From contig JADJBM010000032.1 of assembly GCA_016703785.1 (NCBI GenBank), positions 453,552-517,551 of the forward strand: a DNA stretch of 64,000 nucleotides, written 5' to 3'. This DNA comes from Betaproteobacteria bacterium (lineage in GTDB: Bacteria; Pseudomonadota; Gammaproteobacteria; Burkholderiales; Rhodocyclaceae). Position 1 is the first letter of the stretch. Each line of letters starts with the position of its first letter. The notes beneath the pieces are model-generated. The model worked only from the letters and a program-made list of their open reading frames with translations. It had not been told where the DNA came from and made no database searches. Both the position numbers and the translations under genes were made by a program. Shown here one piece after another: positions 52,660 to 63,947 of this stretch.

Positions 52660-53745
52660 ATGGAATTAGAACTGGAAGGAATCAGCAAGAGGGTCGGGGC
52701 GCAGCCTTGGCTTTACGATATGAGCCTCGCGCCAAAGACTAATGCTGTAACCGTGCTACTGGGTGCCACCCAGGCCGGGAAAACCAGCTTGATGCGTATT
52801 ATGGCGGGTCTCGACATTCCCACCCGGGGTACGGTTCGGGTGAATGGCCAGGACGTCACCGGTGTTCCGGTGCGCGAACGCAACGTGGCGATGGTCTATC
52901 AGCAATTCATCAATTACCCATCGATGCGGGTGGCCGATAACATCGCTTCGCCACTCAGGCTACGCGGCGAAAAAAATATTGATGAGCGCGTGCGTTCGCT
53001 GGCGCAGAGGTTGCACATCGACATGTTCCTTGACCGCTATCCAGCCGAACTCTCGGGAGGCCAGCAACAGCGCGTGGCGCTGGCGCGCGCACTGGCTAAG
53101 GGGGCGCCTCTGATGTTGCTCGACGAGCCCCTAGTCAACCTGGACTACAAACTGCGGGAGGAGCTGCGCGAGGAACTGACCCAGCTGTTTGCCGCCGGTG
53201 AATCAACCGTCATCTACGCTACGACCGAGCCGGGTGAGGCCTTGCTACTGGGAGGGCACACGGCGGTAATGGATGCCGGCGAACTTTTGCAGTATGGCCC
53301 CACCGCCGAAGTGTTCCATTCGCCAAAGTCGCTGCGCGTCGCCCGCGCCTTTAGCGATCCGCCGATGAATCTGATTGGCGCCGAAGCAATGAACCTGGGA
53401 GTGCAATTGAACTCCGGGCCGGCACTCTCGATTTCGTTGCCGGGACTCGTTTCAAAACATCTGACGAAGGCGTTGACCGTCGGCGTACGCGCCAGCGAAT
53501 TGCGTTTGCAAGCGGGCGAAGGCGATGTTGCCTTGCCCGGCGTCGTCGAGCTTGCCGAAATCTCTGGCTCGGACACCTTTGTACACCTGTCCACGTCCGC
53601 CGGAGAAGTGGTGGCGCAGCTCACCGGCGTGCACTATTTCGAACTCGGCACGTCGCTGACCCTGCATCTCAATCCTGCTCACGTCTATGTGTTCGACGCC
53701 GAAGGGATGCTGCTCGTGGCACCCCAACGTCGGGGACGGAATTGA
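52660..53745 (+). CDS. glpS: Glycerol ABC importer ATPase 1 (GlpS-like), H-loop histidine missing
   Basis: 361 residues of the MalK/UgpC type. Walker A GATQAGKTS, Q-loop VYQQFINYP, signature LSGGQQQR, Walker B LMLLDEPL. The switch histidine (normally THD) is replaced: the strand reads YATTEPGEAL. A regulatory OB-type domain follows residue 235. Paired with a second ATPase that has the histidine but lacks the signature, so the heterodimer should have one canonical and one degenerate ATP site. Confidence 0.9.
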   Translation: MELELEGISKRVGAQPWLYDMSLAPKTNAVTVLLGATQAGKTSLMRIMAGLDIPTRGTVRVNGQDVTGVPVRERNVAMVYQQFINYPSMRVADNIASPLRLRGEKNIDERVRSLAQRLHIDMFLDRYPAELSGGQQQRVALARALAKGAPLMLLDEPLVNLDYKLREELREELTQLFAAGESTVIYATTEPGEALLLGGHTAVMDAGELLQYGPTAEVFHSPKSLRVARAFSDPPMNLIGAEAMNLGVQLNSGPALSISLPGLVSKHLTKALTVGVRASELRLQAGEGDVALPGVVELAEISGSDTFVHLSTSAGEVVAQLTGVHYFELGTSLTLHLNPAHVYVFDAEGMLLVAPQRRGRN

Positions 53746-53746
53746 T

Positions 53747-54819
53747 ATGGCTCGCATCGATCTGGATATCGCGCATTCGTATCGGGCCAATCCTCAACAG
53801 GATGAAGATTACGCACTGCTACCCCTGAAAATGAGTTTTGCCGATGGCGGCGCCTACGCGCTGCTTGGCCCTTCGGGCTGCGGCAAAACGACGATGCTCA
53901 ACATCATGTCGGGCCTTCTGGCACCCTCGAGCGGCACTGTCAAATTCGATGATATCGACGTGACGCAGCTCAGTCCTCAGCAGCGCAACATCGCCCAGGT
54001 GTTCCAGTTTCCGGTGATCTACGACACGATGACGGTGGCCGACAATCTTGCCTTCCCTCTGCGCAATCGGAAGATGCCTGAAGATCAGATCAAGAAGCGC
54101 GTGGGCGAAGTGGCGGAAATGCTGGAGCTGAGTGGTCAACTCGATCAGCGTGCTGCTAACCTTGCGGCCGACGCCAAGCAGAAAATTTCGCTCGGACGCG
54201 GCCTAGTCCGGCCCGACGTGTCGGCTGTTCTGTTTGACGAGCCCTTGACCGTCATCGATCCCCACTTGAAGTGGCAACTGCGGCGAAAACTGAAACAGAT
54301 TCACCACGAGCTAAAACTAACGCTGATCTACGTCACACATGATCAGGTGGAAGCCTTGACTTTTGCCGATCAGGTGATGGTCATGACGCGAGGTCGCTCG
54401 GTCCAGGTGGGAAGCGCCGATGCGCTTTTCGAGAGGCCACAGCATACATTCGTCGGCCATTTCATCGGATCGCCGGGCATGAACTTTCTTCCGGCGCAGG
54501 TAGACGATCAAACTCTCGTTGTAGCCGGGCACAAGTTCGGACTGCCCCCTGGCTCTGCCTTGCCGGAAGGCGAACTAAAACTTGGCATCCGGCCCGAATA
54601 CGTCACGCTGACTGCGGCGGACGACCGGACGGCTCTGCCGGTAAACATCACGCAAGCACTGGATATCGGGACCCACGTGCTGTTGACGGGCCAATGCGGC
54701 GATCTGGCGATCAAGGCGCGACTGAGTCCCGATCAGCATGCACCCGCGTGCGGCGACACCGTCTGGTTCGGTGTATTGGGATCACACACGTGCTTCTACA
54801 AGAACGAGGAGCTCCTTCC

Positions 54820-54823
<4 letters not shown>
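53747..54823 (+). CDS. glpT: Glycerol ABC importer ATPase 2 (GlpT-like), signature motif degenerate
   Basis: 358 residues. Walker A GPSGCGKTT, Q-loop VFQFPVIYD, Walker B AVLFDEPL and H-loop YVTHDQVEAL are intact. The ABC signature, LSGGQ in ATPase 1, reads NLAADAKQKISLGRG. Start ATG 53747 is 1 bp after the glpS stop; the frame upstream is inside glpS. Symbol follows the R. leguminosarum glpSTPQUV naming; it is not the E. coli GlpT antiporter. Confidence 0.9.
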
Positions 54824-56518
<1,695 letters not shown>

Positions 56519-56583
56519 CATGGCGCACGGCGCCAATCAACCCAGTATCGCCTGTGTGCGAAACGACTTGCAGGAGCTGAGCG

Positions 56584-56892
56584 ATGTTTAGCTGGATGGT
56601 ATGGACAACACCGGTAGCAGTGTTTTTCATCTTCATTGCCCTGATGCTGACGGGAATGACGGTGTGGGAGATCAAATCGCCGACAACCTTGCGCAAGGGA
56701 TTCCTGCCCATTGCGACCACCCGCGGCGATCGGCTGTTCATCGGACTGCTCGGCGCGGCCTACATCAATCTGGCATTCGTCGGGCTGTCGGGAAAATTGG
56801 CCGAATGGTTGAAGCTCGAGCAGGATCCGAGCATCTGGATCAGCTTCGCTATTTCCATAGCGGCCCTGATTCTGGTGATGCGAAAGGGCTGA
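56584..56892 (+). CDS. glpU: DUF2160 small membrane protein (GlpU-like)
   Basis: 102 residues, three membrane spans (TTPVAVFFIFIALMLTGMTVW, FIGLLGAAYINLAFVGL, IWISFAISIAALILVM). This small protein is a constant member of glpSTPQUV-type glycerol importer operons, between the permeases and the binding protein; its exact role is not established. GGAGC ribosome site upstream. Confidence 0.88.
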   Translation: MFSWMVWTTPVAVFFIFIALMLTGMTVWEIKSPTTLRKGFLPIATTRGDRLFIGLLGAAYINLAFVGLSGKLAEWLKLEQDPSIWISFAISIAALILVMRKG

Positions 56893-56908
56893 TCAATTTC
56901 AGGGAATC

Positions 56909-56932
56909 CGGCCCGAAGCTTCCCCGGGGCCG
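56909..56932 (+). promoter_or_regulatory. Hairpin before the binding-protein gene
   Basis: CGGCCC (56909-56914) pairs with GGGCCG (56927-56932) across a 12-base loop. Such intercistronic hairpins often stabilise the downstream binding-protein message; no T-run follows, so it is not a terminator. Confidence 0.35.
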
Positions 56933-56980
56933 TGGTGACCAACACTACACACGGGGAGGTAAATGTACAAGGAGGATGTA

Positions 56981-58711
56981 ATGAAATCACGCTACACAAC
57001 GATGACCTTGGCCGTCGCTTGCGCGGTCGCCGGTCATGCCTGGGCCGGCGAGGCTGACGCAAAGAAGTGGATTGACAGTGAGTTCCAACCATCCACGTTA
57101 AGCAAGGATCAGCAAATGGCCGAGATGAAGTGGTTCATCGAAGCCGCCAAGAAACTCCAGGCCAAGGGTGTGAAGGAGATCTCGGTCGTGTCCGAGACCA
57201 TCGACACCCACGTGTACGAGAGTAAGACGCTGGCCAAGGCCTTCGAGGAGATCACCGGCATCAAGGTCAAGCATGACCTGATCCAGGAAGGTGACGTGGT
57301 CGAAAAACTGCAGACTTCGATGCAGTCGGGCAAGTCGATCTATGACGGCTGGATCAGCGACTCTGACCTGATCGGTACTCACTACCGCTACGGCAAGATC
57401 ATGAACCTGACCGACTACATGACCGGCAAGGGCAAGGAATGGACCAACCCCGGCTTGGATCTGAAGGATTTCATCGGCACCAGCTTCACCACCGCGCCGG
57501 ACGGCAAGCTGTACCAACTGCCGGATCAGCAGTTCGCCAATCTGTACTGGTTCCGCGCCGACCTGTTCGCGCGGCAGGATCTGAAGGACAAGTTCAAGGC
57601 CAAGTTCGGCTATGACCTCGGCGTGCCGTTGAACTGGAGCGCCTACGAGGACATCGCCGAATTCTTCACCAACGACGTGAATAACATCGACGGCAAGCCG
57701 ATCTACGGTCACATGGACTATGGCAAGAAAGACCCCTCACTCGGTTGGCGCTTCACCGACGCCTGGCTGTCGATGGCCGGCACCGCCGACATCGGCATCC
57801 CGAACGGCAAGCCGGTCGACGAGTGGGGCATTCGCGCCTCTGCCGATGGCTGCAACCCGCAAGGTGCATCGGTCTCGCGCGGTGGCGCCACCAACTCGCC
57901 GGCCGCCGTCTACGCGCTGACCAAGTACGTCGACTGGATGAAGAAGTACGCTCCGAAGGAAGCTACTGGCATGACCTTCGGCGAGGCCGGGCCGGTACCA
58001 GCGCAAGGCGAGATCGCGCAGCAGATATTCTGGTACACCGCGTTCACCGCAGGCATGACCAAGCCCGGCTTGCCGGTGGTTAATGCTGATGGCACACCGA
58101 AATGGCGCATGGCGCCCGGCCCGAACGGTCCGTACTGGAAGCAGGGCATGCAGAACGGCTATCAGGACGTGGGTAGCTGGACCTTCTTCGACAAGCACGA
58201 CGCTAACAAGACGGCGGCCGCTTGGCTGTATGCGCAGTTCGTGACGGCCAAGACCACATCACTCAAGAAGACCATCGTTGGCCTGACGCCAATCCGCGAA
58301 TCGGATATTCAGTCCAAGGCGATGACTGATTTGGCGCCTAAGCTCGGCGGTCTTGTCGAGTTCTATCGCAGCCCCGCGCGGGTCGCCTGGACACCGACCG
58401 GTACCAACGTGCCCGACTACCCGAAACTTGCACAGCTCTGGTGGAAGAACGTTGCCGTTGCCGTTACCGGCGAGAAGACGCCGCAGCAGGCGATGGACAA
58501 TCTTGCCGAGGAGATGGACCAGGTGATGGCGCGACTTGAACGCGCAGGCATGGCGCGCTGCCCACCGAAGCTGAATCCTAAAGGCGACCCGAACAAGTGG
58601 CTGACCGACAAGGGCGCGCCGTGGAAGAAACTGGCCAACGAAAAGCCGAAGGGTGAGACCATCGCCTACGACACGCTGCTGAACGCATGGAAGGCCGGCA
58701 AGGTTCGCTGA
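56981..58711 (+). CDS. glpV: Glycerol ABC importer substrate-binding protein (GlpV-like)
   Basis: 576 residues, long for a family 1 solute-binding protein but normal for GlpV. Signal peptide MTLAVACAVAGHAWAG, then an extracellular binding domain with VVSETIDTHVYESKTLAKAFEEITGIKVKHDLIQEGD and RYGKIMNLTDYM. ATG 56981 lies 13 bases after an AAGGAGG-type site; an ATG at 56963 is less likely. Last gene of the operon, closed by a strong terminator. Confidence 0.93.
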   Translation: MKSRYTTMTLAVACAVAGHAWAGEADAKKWIDSEFQPSTLSKDQQMAEMKWFIEAAKKLQAKGVKEISVVSETIDTHVYESKTLAKAFEEITGIKVKHDLIQEGDVVEKLQTSMQSGKSIYDGWISDSDLIGTHYRYGKIMNLTDYMTGKGKEWTNPGLDLKDFIGTSFTTAPDGKLYQLPDQQFANLYWFRADLFARQDLKDKFKAKFGYDLGVPLNWSAYEDIAEFFTNDVNNIDGKPIYGHMDYGKKDPSLGWRFTDAWLSMAGTADIGIPNGKPVDEWGIRASADGCNPQGASVSRGGATNSPAAVYALTKYVDWMKKYAPKEATGMTFGEAGPVPAQGEIAQQIFWYTAFTAGMTKPGLPVVNADGTPKWRMAPGPNGPYWKQGMQNGYQDVGSWTFFDKHDANKTAAAWLYAQFVTAKTTSLKKTIVGLTPIRESDIQSKAMTDLAPKLGGLVEFYRSPARVAWTPTGTNVPDYPKLAQLWWKNVAVAVTGEKTPQQAMDNLAEEMDQVMARLERAGMARCPPKLNPKGDPNKWLTDKGAPWKKLANEKPKGETIAYDTLLNAWKAGKVR

Positions 58712-58743
58712 TTACAGAAACTGAAACTCCTCCGTAGTAGATT

Positions 58744-58781
58744 GGCCGCGTATGGCATCCTGTCCATGCGCGGCCTTTTTT
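58744..58781 (+). terminator. Rho-independent terminator of the glycerol operon
   Basis: 12-bp stem GGCCGCGTATGG / CCATGCGCGGCC (one T.G wobble), 8-base loop CATCCTGT, then T6. Lies 32 bases past the glpV stop. Confidence 0.93.
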
Positions 58782-59105
58782 GACATCAATGACTCGCCTC
58801 ATAAATACCACCCTGTCGACGATCGCGCCCGCTGCGCAGCCGCCTGAGTGGCGGCGACAACATCTTGGTCGCATAACGAATGGCGGCTTTTCATTTTCCA
58901 GAGCCCGACGCGAATGGCTGCTCCAGTTTCTTGCCACCGTCGGCTATGGGCACGGAGTAGGCATTCGCCAGATAGGAAAGCCGCCGTTCGCGACCTCTTC
59001 GGGCTGAACGGCTGGTAAGCGCAGGATTGCAGCCCGATTGAGCGCGTTAGGCCAACGGCCGTTATGGCCGAACTGCTGTCGGAAGGCTGGTTCGGATGGG
59101 CGGCA

Positions 59106-59150
59106 GGTTTAGGATCAGTAACCCGCCATTGCCCATGAAAATATCATCAG
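59106..59150 (+). repeat. First copy of an imperfect 45-bp direct repeat
   Basis: Matches 59316-59360 at about 36 of 45 bases, including GATCAGTAA/GTTCAGTAA and CATGAAAATATCATCAG/CATGAAAATGTCATCAG. Spacing is 210 bp, a multiple of three. Read on the minus strand, both encode DDIFM..G.LL.L.L within an open frame at 59062-59376. Confidence 0.65.
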
Positions 59151-59315
59151 GCCGTTGAGGGTCGGCAGTGTGAATTTGGCGAATTGGGAAGCTGACCTTC
59201 ACCGCCGCGATGGCCTGAAGGTCCGTTGATCGGCGCATTACCGCCCGACAGCACCCATCAGGGCAATGGCAGTTCAGGCCGAGGTGCCGACAGGATCGGT
59301 TTCCCGCGAATGACA

Positions 59316-59360
59316 GCTTGAGGTTCAGTAAGCTGCCAAAGCGCATGAAAATGTCATCAG
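59316..59360 (+). repeat. Second copy of the imperfect 45-bp direct repeat
   Basis: Partner of 59106-59150, same orientation, 210 bp further on. The intervening sequence is not obviously repeated. No known element was recognised. Confidence 0.65.
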
Positions 59361-59426
59361 TCGCCTTTGGGCACATTTGAGTCAGCTACCCGATTCAGTA
59401 TCATCATGGAGATGAGCAATTTTCTT

Positions 59427-59434
59427 GGAGATGA
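59427..59434 (+). repeat. Left 8-bp target duplication of the IS66 element
   Basis: AGATGAGC, identical to 61950-61957. IS66 elements make 8-bp duplications, so the insertion is intact and probably recent. Confidence 0.92.
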
Positions 59435-59481
59435 GCGTAAGCGGCCAACCCTACCTCGTTGTCGAGTGATGGGTGAGGGTG

Positions 59482-61053
59482 TTATGGTATCTGGCGAAGC
59501 GGCAGCAGTGAGTCGATATTGCGGTTGAGGCAGGTGGGAAGCTTCTCCAACGTATCGCGCAGCCAAGCGGCTGGATCGAGACCGTTCAGGGTGGCAGTGG
59601 CGAGCAAGCTCTGAATCGCGGCGGCCCGCTTGCCGGCGCGCTCCGAGCCGGTGAAGAGCCAGTTCTTTTTGCCCAGACAGACGGGACGGATGGCGTTCTC
59701 CACGGGGTTATTATCGATGGGCAGGGCACCGTCGGTCGCATAGCGGCAAAGCGCCGGCCAGCGCTTGAGACTGTAGTCAATCGCCTTTGCTGTCCCTCCA
59801 CCATTGGCCACCGTCAGGCGTGTCGCCTTGAGCCAGATATGCAGCGAATCGAGCAACGGCACCGCTTCGGACTGTCTTAGCGCCGTCCGTTCTTCGCTCG
59901 ACAGCGGCCGCCCCCGTTGCTCGATCTCATAGAGTGCCGCTATGCGGGTGAGCGCCTCCTGGGCGATGGTATTGGGCTGGGCCTGATTGAGCTCGAAGAA
60001 TTTCCGGCGCGCATGCGCCAGACACGCCAGCTCCGTCACTCCTTTGGTAAAGAGTGCCTTGTAACCGCCGAAGTCATCAACCATCAGGCTGCCCCGCCAA
60101 TCGACGAGGAAGTTTCGGGCATGGGCGCCGGATCGACTCGTCTGGTAATCGAACACCACGATGGGCGCCCCGGTGTCCAGATCATTGCTGCGATACGCCC
60201 AGAGATAAGCCCGGTGCGTCTTGCCATTGCCGGGATCAAGCTGCCGTACCGGGGTTTCGTCGGCATGCAGGACGCTGCGCTGCCGCAGCAACTCAGCCAG
60301 GCGCTGGGTCAGCGGATCCAGCGCCACCCCCATCCGCCCGACCCATTCGGCCAGGGTGGAACGCGACAGCGTTACGCCCTCACGGGCGGCGATCCCTTCG
60401 AGACGGTAGAGCGGCAGATGATCGAGATACTTGCCGACGATCACCCAGGCCAGAAGACCCACGGCCGCCATGCCGCCATCGATCACCGCCGGCGGGATTG
60501 GTGCGGCTGTCACCGTCTCGCAGGCCCGACAGGCATACTGCGGCCGGATATGGCGATGCACGAAGAACCTGGCCGGCTCGACATCAAGTTGCTCGCTGAC
60601 ATTCTCGCCGATCAGCACCAGGTCTTTGCCGCACTGACCACAAGTGCAGGTTTCCGGCTCATGCCGGTGTTCGATCCTCGGCAGATGATCCGGCAGCGGC
60701 TGGCGGCCGGCACGTTCCCGCGGGGGGCGGGGTAACTTCGCCGGCTCCCCGGCTTCGGCCTGACGCTTCTCCAGTTCCAGTTTCGCCGCCGCGATGTCCG
60801 CTTCGATCGTCTCCTGGAACAGATCCTTGGTATCGGCGCCCAGTGCTTCGCTACGGGTGCCGAAACGCATGCGCTTGAGGTGGGCCAGCTCCAGCACCAG
60901 TGCGTCGATCTTGGTCTTGGCGGCGTGCAGTTCAGTCGCGTGCCGTTCCACTTCTGCACGCGACTCCGTCAGGAGCTTCTCGACCAGTTGTGTCACCGAT
61001 GCAGTAACGGCTGGATCGGCAATGACGCGTTCGAGTTCGGCAACGAGATTCAT
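59482..61053 (-). CDS. tnpC: IS66 transposase TnpC
   Basis: 523 residues, full length. N-terminal leucine zipper (ELHAAKTKIDALVLELAHLKRMRFG), zinc finger CTCGQCGKDL..CRAC, the DDE catalytic region with LHADETPVRQL and MVDDFGGYKALF, and the C-terminal IDNNPVENAIRPVCLGKKNWLF with the catalytic Glu. No frameshift seen. Confidence 0.95.
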   Translation of the reverse strand: MNLVAELERVIADPAVTASVTQLVEKLLTESRAEVERHATELHAAKTKIDALVLELAHLKRMRFGTRSEALGADTKDLFQETIEADIAAAKLELEKRQAEAGEPAKLPRPPRERAGRQPLPDHLPRIEHRHEPETCTCGQCGKDLVLIGENVSEQLDVEPARFFVHRHIRPQYACRACETVTAAPIPPAVIDGGMAAVGLLAWVIVGKYLDHLPLYRLEGIAAREGVTLSRSTLAEWVGRMGVALDPLTQRLAELLRQRSVLHADETPVRQLDPGNGKTHRAYLWAYRSNDLDTGAPIVVFDYQTSRSGAHARNFLVDWRGSLMVDDFGGYKALFTKGVTELACLAHARRKFFELNQAQPNTIAQEALTRIAALYEIEQRGRPLSSEERTALRQSEAVPLLDSLHIWLKATRLTVANGGGTAKAIDYSLKRWPALCRYATDGALPIDNNPVENAIRPVCLGKKNWLFTGSERAGKRAAAIQSLLATATLNGLDPAAWLRDTLEKLPTCLNRNIDSLLPLRQIP

Positions 61054-61164
61054 GCCGCAATGGTAGCGGCAGAGAGTCCTGCCGTCGCGCCGAACAGGTC
61101 AACTCTCTTCGCGATGTTGCGTCGTTCCCGCCATGATTTTGCGCACGCAATTTGCACGACAGGC

Positions 61165-61503
61165 TTACACCCGCCAATGCACCGGTGCCGGGGCATCCAG
61201 ACGTTGCCACTCTACGCCCGTGATCAGCCACTCCCATTGCCGCGCTGTCAGTGTGACGCTCTTTGCGTCTGCCGTCGGCCAGACGAACTTGCCCTGGTGC
61301 AAGCGCCGCTGGCACAGCCAGACGCCGGTACCGTCCCAGATCAGGAGCTTGAGTCGGCTGCCGCGCCGATTGCGCAAGGCGTAGGCCGCACCGTCGCACG
61401 GCGTGCGTCCGAGCAAGTTCTGCACCCGCAGCGACAGGCTTTCGATGCCACCACGCATGTCTGCCGGCTCGATGATCAGCCAGACTTCGCTCGGCCGGAT
61501 CAT
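61165..61503 (-). CDS. tnpB: IS66 accessory protein TnpB (Orf2)
   Basis: 112 residues starting MIRPSEVWLIIEPADMRGG, then RNRRGSRLKLLIWDGTGVWLCQRRL, the full IS66 Orf2 pattern. Start at 61503 overlaps the tnpA stop (ATGA). Required with TnpA for IS66 transposition. Confidence 0.94.
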   Translation of the reverse strand: MIRPSEVWLIIEPADMRGGIESLSLRVQNLLGRTPCDGAAYALRNRRGSRLKLLIWDGTGVWLCQRRLHQGKFVWPTADAKSVTLTARQWEWLITGVEWQRLDAPAPVHWRV

Positions 61504-61871
61504 CGCAGCAGTTCCCGCAGGCATTGCCCCAGGTCGGCCGCCGCTGCCACCGGCCAGGCCATCTGCACCGTCGTGCCGCCACGGCGCACATCAAGACGAA
61601 TTTCCGGCGGAGGCGCACTTGTCGCCACCGTCGCCAGCACGATCGTTGCCGGTAGTGCATCAGCCATCTCGGGCAATGCAGCGCTTTGCCCGACAGCCTC
61701 ACGATGTTCCCTGAGCCAGCGACGCAGATAGTTGGCGTTCAGCCCATTCGCCAGCGCTATCGCCGCCACCGATACGCCTGGTTGCAGGCAAGCCTCAATC
61801 ACCTGCCGCTTGAACTCCCCAGAATGCCGACGCCTTCTCCGCTCCGCCGGCTTCGCCACCAATGTGTCCAT
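61500..61871 (-). CDS. tnpA: IS66 accessory protein TnpA (Orf1)
   Basis: 123 residues. Helix-turn-helix of the IS3/IS66 Orf1 type: RRRRHSGEFKRQVIEACLQPGVSVAAIALANGLNANYLRRWL. The start at 61871 has an AAGGAGA ribosome site; an in-frame ATG at 61898 is less likely. Confidence 0.92.
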   Translation of the reverse strand: MDTLVAKPAERRRRRHSGEFKRQVIEACLQPGVSVAAIALANGLNANYLRRWLREHREAVGQSAALPEMADALPATIVLATVATSAPPPEIRLDVRRGGTTVQMAWPVAAAADLGQCLRELLR

Positions 61872-61949
61872 GTGTCCATCTCCTTCAAAAATGGACACAT
61901 GTACTCTTCAACTACCACGTCCGAATAGATGGATGCGCTGGACGCTTAC

Positions 61950-61957
61950 AGATGAGC
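61950..61957 (+). repeat. Right 8-bp target duplication of the IS66 element
   Basis: AGATGAGC, identical to 59427-59434. Confidence 0.92.
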
Positions 61958-62030
61958 GTTGTTTTGCTCTCGATTTCCCGGAAAATTGTTAGTTCTTCAA
62001 CATCTTTGATTTTCGGGGTGTTACTGGCTT

Positions 62031-62053
62031 ACTAACAGTAAGCATCATTCAGA
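62031..62053 (-). repeat. Right terminal inverted repeat of the 25-kb element
   Basis: Read on the minus strand from 62053: TCTGAA, ten bases, TGTTAGT. This mirrors the left end exactly in motif and spacing. It lies inside a second palindrome GCTTACT-AAC-AGTAAGC (62028-62044). Confidence 0.85.
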
Positions 62054-62061
62054 AACAACGA
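62054..62061 (+). repeat. Right copy of the 8-bp direct repeat flanking the 25-kb element
   Basis: AACAACGA, identical to 36794-36801; host umuC resumes at 62062. Confidence 0.9.
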
Positions 62062-63228
62062 CGGCTGCGTCGTGGCGCGCAGCCAGGAAGTGAAGGCGCT
62101 CGGCGTCAGGATGGGCGTGCCCTGGTTCCAGCTGCGTGACCTCGCAAAAAAACACGGCATCGTCGCCAAGTCGTCGAACTACTCCCTCTACGGCGACATG
62201 AGCGCGCGCATGATGGCCGTGCTCGGCCGCTTCTCGCCCGACCAGGAGATCTACAGCATCGACGAGTGCTTCCTCGGCATGGACGGCTTCGGCCACCTCG
62301 ACCTCGCCGCCTACGGCCAGCAGATCCGCACGCGCAGAAAGCAGTGGCTCGGGCTCCCCGTCTGCGTCGGCTTCGGCGCCACCAAGACGCTGGCCAAGCT
62401 CGCCAACCACGCCGCCAAGAAGCGCGCCAAGTTCGGCGGCGTCTGCGACCTCGCCGCCCTCTCCGCCGCCGCGCAGGACGCGCTCTTCGCGAGCATCGAC
62501 GTCGGCGAGGTGTGGGGCGTCGGTTACCGCGGCACGCCGCGCCTGAAGGCGCTCGGCATCGACAACGTCAAGGCCCTGCGCGACGCCGACCCGAAGTGGC
62601 TGCGGCGCGAGTTCTCGGTGGTGCTCGAGCGCACCGTGGCGGAACTCAACGGCACGCCCTGCATCGAGCTCGAGGAGGAAGCGCCGGCCAAGCAGCAGAT
62701 CATGAGCTCGCGCGCCTTCGGCGCCTACGTGTACGACCTCGCCGGGCTGGAGGAGGCGGTCGCCACCTACGTCGGCCGCGCCGCCGAGAAGCTCCGGCGG
62801 CAGGGTTCGCGCGCCGGCGCCGTGCAGGTCTACGTCCGCACCAACCCCTTCAAGGCGGACCACCCGCAGTACCAGCGCGGCCTCACCGTGCCGCTGCCCG
62901 AGCCCGCCGACGACACGCGCCTGCTGGCGCGCGCGGCGCTCGCCGGCCTGCGCCGCCTCTACAAGCCCGGCTACGCCTACCAGAAGGCCGGCGTGATGCT
63001 GCTCGACCTCAGCGACGCCGGCCACGCCCAGGGCGCGCTGTTCGCCACCGACCGCGGCAACCCGGCGCTGATGCGCGTGATGGACCGCGTCAACGCCTAT
63101 TGGGGCCGCGGCACCCTGCGCCTCGCCGCCGAGGGCGTGCCCGCCGGCAACAGAGCTGGCGCATGCGCCGCGGCATGATGTCGCCCTGCTACACCACGCG
63201 CTGGGCGGAGCTGCCGGTTGTGCGATGA
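62062..63228 (+). pseudogene. umuC: 3' part of host umuC, separated by the element and with a C-terminal frameshift
   Basis: Continues the host gene from GCVVARSQEVKALG through the catalytic YSIDECFLGMDG, GATKTLAKLANHAAKKRAKF and the little-finger domain. Near 63152 the frame shifts: the current frame ends with NRAGACAAA at 63178, but the next frame encodes the expected end SWRMRRGMMSPCYTTRWAELPVVR to 63228. The gene is therefore broken twice: by the element and by a small indel. Very high GC, like umuD. Confidence 0.9.
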
Positions 63229-63263
63229 TGGCGGTACCCAGTTTCATCCGCTGAAGGTTCCCC

Positions 63264-63947
<684 letters not shown>

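Larger units (their letters stand above)
58782..59434. other. Degenerate non-coding stretch between the glycerol operon and the IS66
   Basis: About 650 bases without a convincing gene. It has CGAATGGCGGCT / CGAATGGCTGCT and CCGCCGTTCG-type repeats near 58880-58990 and a 45-bp direct repeat pair at 59106 and 59316. The GGAGATGAGC sequence occurs twice just before the IS66 (59406 and 59425). Confidence 0.5.
59435..61949 (-). mobile_element. IS66-family insertion sequence, 2515 bp, complete
   Basis: Terminal inverted repeats start GTAAGCGGCCAACCCTACC (59435, plus strand) and GTAAGCGTCCAGCGCATCC (61949, minus strand). Genes tnpA, tnpB and tnpC are all intact and read from the right end. Flanked by the perfect duplication AGATGAGC. 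It lies inside the 25-kb element, near its right end. Confidence 0.95.

Noticed and set aside
58780..59007. 75-residue plus-strand ORF after the glycerol terminator
   Set aside because: Starts inside the terminator tail region, lacks a ribosome site, and covers degenerate repeats.
59415..61987. CAATTTTC ... GAAAATTG inverted pair on either side of the IS66
   Set aside because: Only 8 bp and AT-rich; after removing the IS they lie about 40 bp apart and could be chance, whereas the true IS ends and duplication are elsewhere.
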